DNA from: Pseudomonadota bacterium
Lineage (GTDB): Bacteria; Myxococcota_A; Bradymonadia; UBA4248
Length of the DNA stretch: 8,473 nt
Direction of reading: 5' to 3'
Assembly: GCA_009786045.1 (NCBI GenBank)
Contig: WQTY01000077.1
Span: 1-8,473, forward strand
Every line of letters starts with the position of its first letter. Position 1 is the first letter of the stretch. The notes under the pieces were generated by a model. It saw only the letters and a program-made list of their open reading frames with translations. It ran no database searches and was not told the DNA's origin. The translations under genes and the position numbers were made by a program. Below, in pieces: positions 6,426 through 8,473 of the stretch.

Positions 6426-8162
6426 CTAAAATTCAGCCATAAGATGTAAACGCAAACCATCGTTGTCAACACCCAATGACGCATCAAACTTCATGTCCAT
6501 TCTGAAAAGCTCAGGATTGATCTGAGAGAGGGCACCATAGTCGAGCGTGAAGCGTATAAAGTTGTCTGTTTTCTTTGGCTCGGTCCTGCTCAAAACCTTA
6601 ATGTCGATGCCTTTTCCACTGGTCCAGATGAGTCCTGCATCGGTGGCCAGAGATTGGACAACGTGCGGAAACTCAAATGCCTCCGACAGATCTGCCGTCT
6701 CGACTTTGCCCTTTTTGAAGGTAAGCCCGGCGAGGGATTCTTCGTCCATGGCCCGGACAAGTGTTCGGAGTGTCGAGGCTGGCTCCCTGCCAAGAAGGTT
6801 CGCTGCATAGGCAACGCGCTTGAGATCGCCGTCCTCATCCAGCACAGGGTTCCAGACGTATGCAGAAAAAGAGGTCAATGCCTTGATATAGGCAACCACA
6901 GAAGCCAACTCGTCCAACTCGGAAGAGGCTAAAAGCTTGGGCACAGAAACTGCCAGTTCCGCAAGTTCGTTAAGGACGTCGAACGAGTCACACTCGAAGG
7001 GCTTTTGCACAATGCGTGCGCCAATATCCGCAAAAAAACTGATCGACCTGCCAACATCAAAGGAGAGCGCCAGGCTGGCAAACATCTTATTGTCAGAGAA
7101 ATCCATCACCGCCGTCGTGAGTGCCTGGAGGGCCAAAAGCGTTTCATGGGAAGAGAGCGCAGTGGTGATATCAAAAGCCACAGTTTTTTCGTCTATGCGG
7201 GCGCGGACGATGGTTTGGGGGAAAATGCCTGCCAGCATGGCAATCTCTGCCCTGCAAACGGCGGACGCAGGATCGGCGTTGGAGAAGAACCAGTCATGAC
7301 TTAAAGCTTCCACAGCCTCGGCCAGGAAGCCCTTGGTGTTGGCGATACCCAACATAATAGGGCGATCGTCGAGCGAACCAAACACCGATTCGTCGACAGG
7401 ATTTGCTGCCGGGATGATCGTTGCGCTGACAGCGTTCAAATTTGCCTTGTCTGAAAGGGGGATGGCAATCGTGACGACGTCTTTGCCGTAATGAACGAGC
7501 ACACTCTCTTCCTCGTCAACCACACCATAACGTGTCCAGATCTCGCCCCTGACATTCACCATTTCAATTTGAAATACCTCTTCATCCACATCAAAATCCT
7601 TTTCTATCGCTCTCAGAGCGTTCTCAACGCCTGTCCTCAAAACGGCGCCATCCACCACCGACGTTTTGACCACAAAATGTTCGTTCGTCAGGTACATGGC
7701 AAAGTCTGTTCGCCCCAGAGGATCCATCCCCCACAACGGCGCAGTATTTTCATAATCTTCAAGGAGAGGTTTGAGTTCCCTGTCAAAGATGATCTGGATG
7801 AGTTTAAATTCCTCATCGTCAAGCTCTTCAGCGAGCACCAACAGGAGCCTTTCAGATAACTTTAGTGAATAGGCAAGGAGGGCTTTTACTTCAGGATCGT
7901 CCAGGTCGTATTCGCGGGTACTGACAAGGGCCACGCTCACATCTGACGGGATGAAGTTTAACAGGCTGTTAATATTATTAGTCTTGTTCAGTTTTGTGTT
8001 TGGTGCATGATGCTGTACCGATTGAACCACAGCCATTGCACTCGGTGCATTGCTCTCAGCCACCTGCTGTGCCGATTGAATCACACCCTCAGAAGTCGTT
8101 TTGTTGCAGCCATACGCAAAAATTAAACTTGATATGGCCAGAATTCCTATTGTCTTTTTCAT
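6426..8162 (-). CDS. Lipoprotein C, 578 aa, first gene of the paralog array; function unknown
   Basis: The frame is open up to 8249, but the ATG at 8162 is chosen because it has a strong GGGGAG 6 nt upstream and starts MKKTIGILAISSLIFAYGC, matching its paralogs; the upstream 29 residues (with three cysteines) do not resemble a signal peptide. Cys19 is the likely lipidation site, with Asn at +2. The tether (20-60) is Gln/Ala-rich with a partial repeat (QSAQQ..., QSVQH...). Body motifs are FIPSD (70-74), STREYD (81-86), LWGMDPLGRTD (143-153) and IFPQT (313-317, Gln where A and B have Arg). Cys303 and Cys391 are the only other cysteines. The C-terminus is GLRLHLMAEF. It is the promoter-proximal member and is followed after 24 bp by B. 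No enzyme motif was seen; a ligand-binding or structural role in the envelope is possible but unsupported. Confidence 0.92.
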   Translation of the reverse strand: MKKTIGILAISSLIFAYGCNKTTSEGVIQSAQQVAESNAPSAMAVVQSVQHHAPNTKLNKTNNINSLLNFIPSDVSVALVSTREYDLDDPEVKALLAYSLKLSERLLLVLAEELDDEEFKLIQIIFDRELKPLLEDYENTAPLWGMDPLGRTDFAMYLTNEHFVVKTSVVDGAVLRTGVENALRAIEKDFDVDEEVFQIEMVNVRGEIWTRYGVVDEEESVLVHYGKDVVTIAIPLSDKANLNAVSATIIPAANPVDESVFGSLDDRPIMLGIANTKGFLAEAVEALSHDWFFSNADPASAVCRAEIAMLAGIFPQTIVRARIDEKTVAFDITTALSSHETLLALQALTTAVMDFSDNKMFASLALSFDVGRSISFFADIGARIVQKPFECDSFDVLNELAELAVSVPKLLASSELDELASVVAYIKALTSFSAYVWNPVLDEDGDLKRVAYAANLLGREPASTLRTLVRAMDEESLAGLTFKKGKVETADLSEAFEFPHVVQSLATDAGLIWTSGKGIDIKVLSRTEPKKTDNFIRFTLDYGALSQINPELFRMDMKFDASLGVDNDGLRLHLMAEF

Positions 8163-8168
8163 GCTAAA

Positions 8169-8174
8169 CTCCCC
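8169..8174 (-). promoter_or_regulatory. Ribosome binding site of lipoprotein C
   Basis: GGGGAG on the - strand, 6 nt (TTTAGC) before the ATG at 8162. It settles the start of lipoprotein C against the longer open frame that begins at 8249. Confidence 0.85.
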
Positions 8175-8175
8175 A

Positions 8176-8195
8176 AATTGTTTCCAGATACAATT
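8176..8195. promoter_or_regulatory. Small inverted repeat in the leader of lipoprotein C
   Basis: AATTGT (8176-8181) and ACAATT (8190-8195) are perfect inverted repeats 8 nt apart, between the promoter candidate and the ribosome binding site. It could be an operator or a weak mRNA stem, but a 6 bp AT-rich match may arise by chance. Confidence 0.25.
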
Positions 8196-8219
8196 CCTCT
8201 GCGAGATAAAAGGACAACA

Positions 8220-8249
8220 ATGATACATCATGGGAGACTTACTGTGCAA
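8220..8249 (-). promoter_or_regulatory. Candidate sigma70-like promoter of the lipoprotein array
   Basis: On the - strand TATCAT (8220-8225; 5 of 6 to TATAAT) lies 18 nt after TTGCAC (8244-8249; 3 of 6 to TTGACA). It would give a leader of about 50 nt before lipoprotein C. The -35 match is weak and the sigma factor preferences of the host are unknown. Confidence 0.35.
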
Positions 8250-8344
8250 GGACGTCGGACAGGTGTGGGTTTCAAAATCTTATTCCGAGGTGGGGTTTGT
8301 GCGCGAACAGGACAATCGTGCCCTTGCATGTCACCCATCCACAA

Positions 8345-8465
8345 GCGATACGAAGTATCGCAGGGAGTGTGGGGGAACAGGTTCCCCCACGAAAAAACCT
8401 GTAGGGGCGACCATCCCGGTCGCCCGTGCGACGCAGTCGCCAAAGCCGGGCGTTGCGGGGCCGGC
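8345..8465. repeat. Run of consecutive perfect hairpins
   Basis: In 121 bp: GCGATAC-GAA-GTATCGC (8345-8361); GTGGGGGAAC-AG-GTTCCCCCAC (8369-8390); GGGCGACC and GGTCGCCC around ATCCC (8405-8425); GCGAC-GCA-GTCGC (8428-8440); and GCCGG...CCGGC (8445-8465). ACAGGTT (8377-8383) can alternatively pair with AACCTGT (8396-8402), which would break the second hairpin. The block probably continues past the window edge. It has the look of a cluster of dispersed intergenic palindromes rather than a single regulator. Confidence 0.75.
8401..8425 (+). repeat. REP-like palindrome with GTAG head
   Basis: GTAG (8401-8404) directly precedes a perfect 8 bp GC-rich stem (GGGCGACC / GGTCGCCC) with a 5 nt loop. 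A GTAG-type tetranucleotide at the foot of a hairpin is the hallmark of REP sequences mobilised by RAYT (TnpA-REP) transposases. From memory, GTAGGGGCG...CGCCC palindromes are dispersed in many environmental bacterial genomes. No RAYT gene is in the window. Confidence 0.5.
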
Positions 8466-8473
8466 GATTGAGG

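Larger units (their letters stand above)
8163..8473. other. Upstream region of the lipoprotein array, 311 bp, no credible gene
   Basis: This region holds the leader and probable promoter of the array and, from 8345 to the edge, a cluster of hairpins. Open frames exist on both strands (for example 8178-8471 +), but their sequences are low in conserved character, cross the palindromes and lack a good ribosome binding site, so no gene is called. The right part is distinctly more GC-rich than the lipoprotein genes. Confidence 0.7.

Noticed and set aside
8178..8471. 97-codon frame on the + strand at the right edge
   Set aside because: It crosses the promoter candidate and all the hairpins, and its product is an Arg/Gly-rich low-complexity sequence with no recognisable domain.

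Overview
The window holds one incomplete gene on the + strand and a block of three large, complete paralogous lipoprotein genes on the - strand, with repeat-rich intergenic DNA between and beside them. No RNA gene, CRISPR array, transposase, integrase or recognisable enzyme was seen. The lipobox signal peptides, Shine-Dalgarno sites (GGAG-type, always 6 nt before ATG) and a GNRA-looped intrinsic terminator point to a Gram-negative bacterium of moderate GC. The style of the lipoproteins (two lone cysteines, a 'PSD' block near the N-terminus, a 'WGMDPLGR' block) reminds me of large uncharacterised lipoprotein families in Myxococcota/Bradymonadota-like bacteria. That placement is from memory and weak.

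Layout. Positions 3-2201 (+): the C-terminal 732 residues of a protein with a very long acidic, probably disordered region, ending in a short PH-like segment and a two-helix membrane hairpin. Positions 2202-2568: convergent intergenic gap with an AT-rich inverted and direct repeat family (MITE-like) and a clear intrinsic terminator for the - strand genes. Positions 2569-4299 (-): lipoprotein A. Positions 4300-4637: gap with a doublet of bulged hairpins and a 12-codon remnant of a fourth paralog that still has its ribosome binding site. Positions 4638-6401 (-): lipoprotein B. Positions 6426-8162 (-): lipoprotein C. Positions 8163-8473: leader of the array, with a weak promoter candidate and a dense run of perfect hairpins, one of them REP-like.

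How it fits together. C and B are separated by 24 bp and are probably co-transcribed. The remnant starts 25 bp after B, the same spacing, so the locus looks like a tandem-duplicated lipoprotein operon (C-B-remnant-A) in which one copy was lost and replaced by hairpin repeats. The three proteins share a signal peptide, a variable repeat-rich tether, a conserved body, two cysteines exactly 88 residues apart and a conserved C-terminus. Their function is unknown. The most interesting points are the remnant copy, the bulged hairpin doublet beside it, and the invariant cysteine pair.
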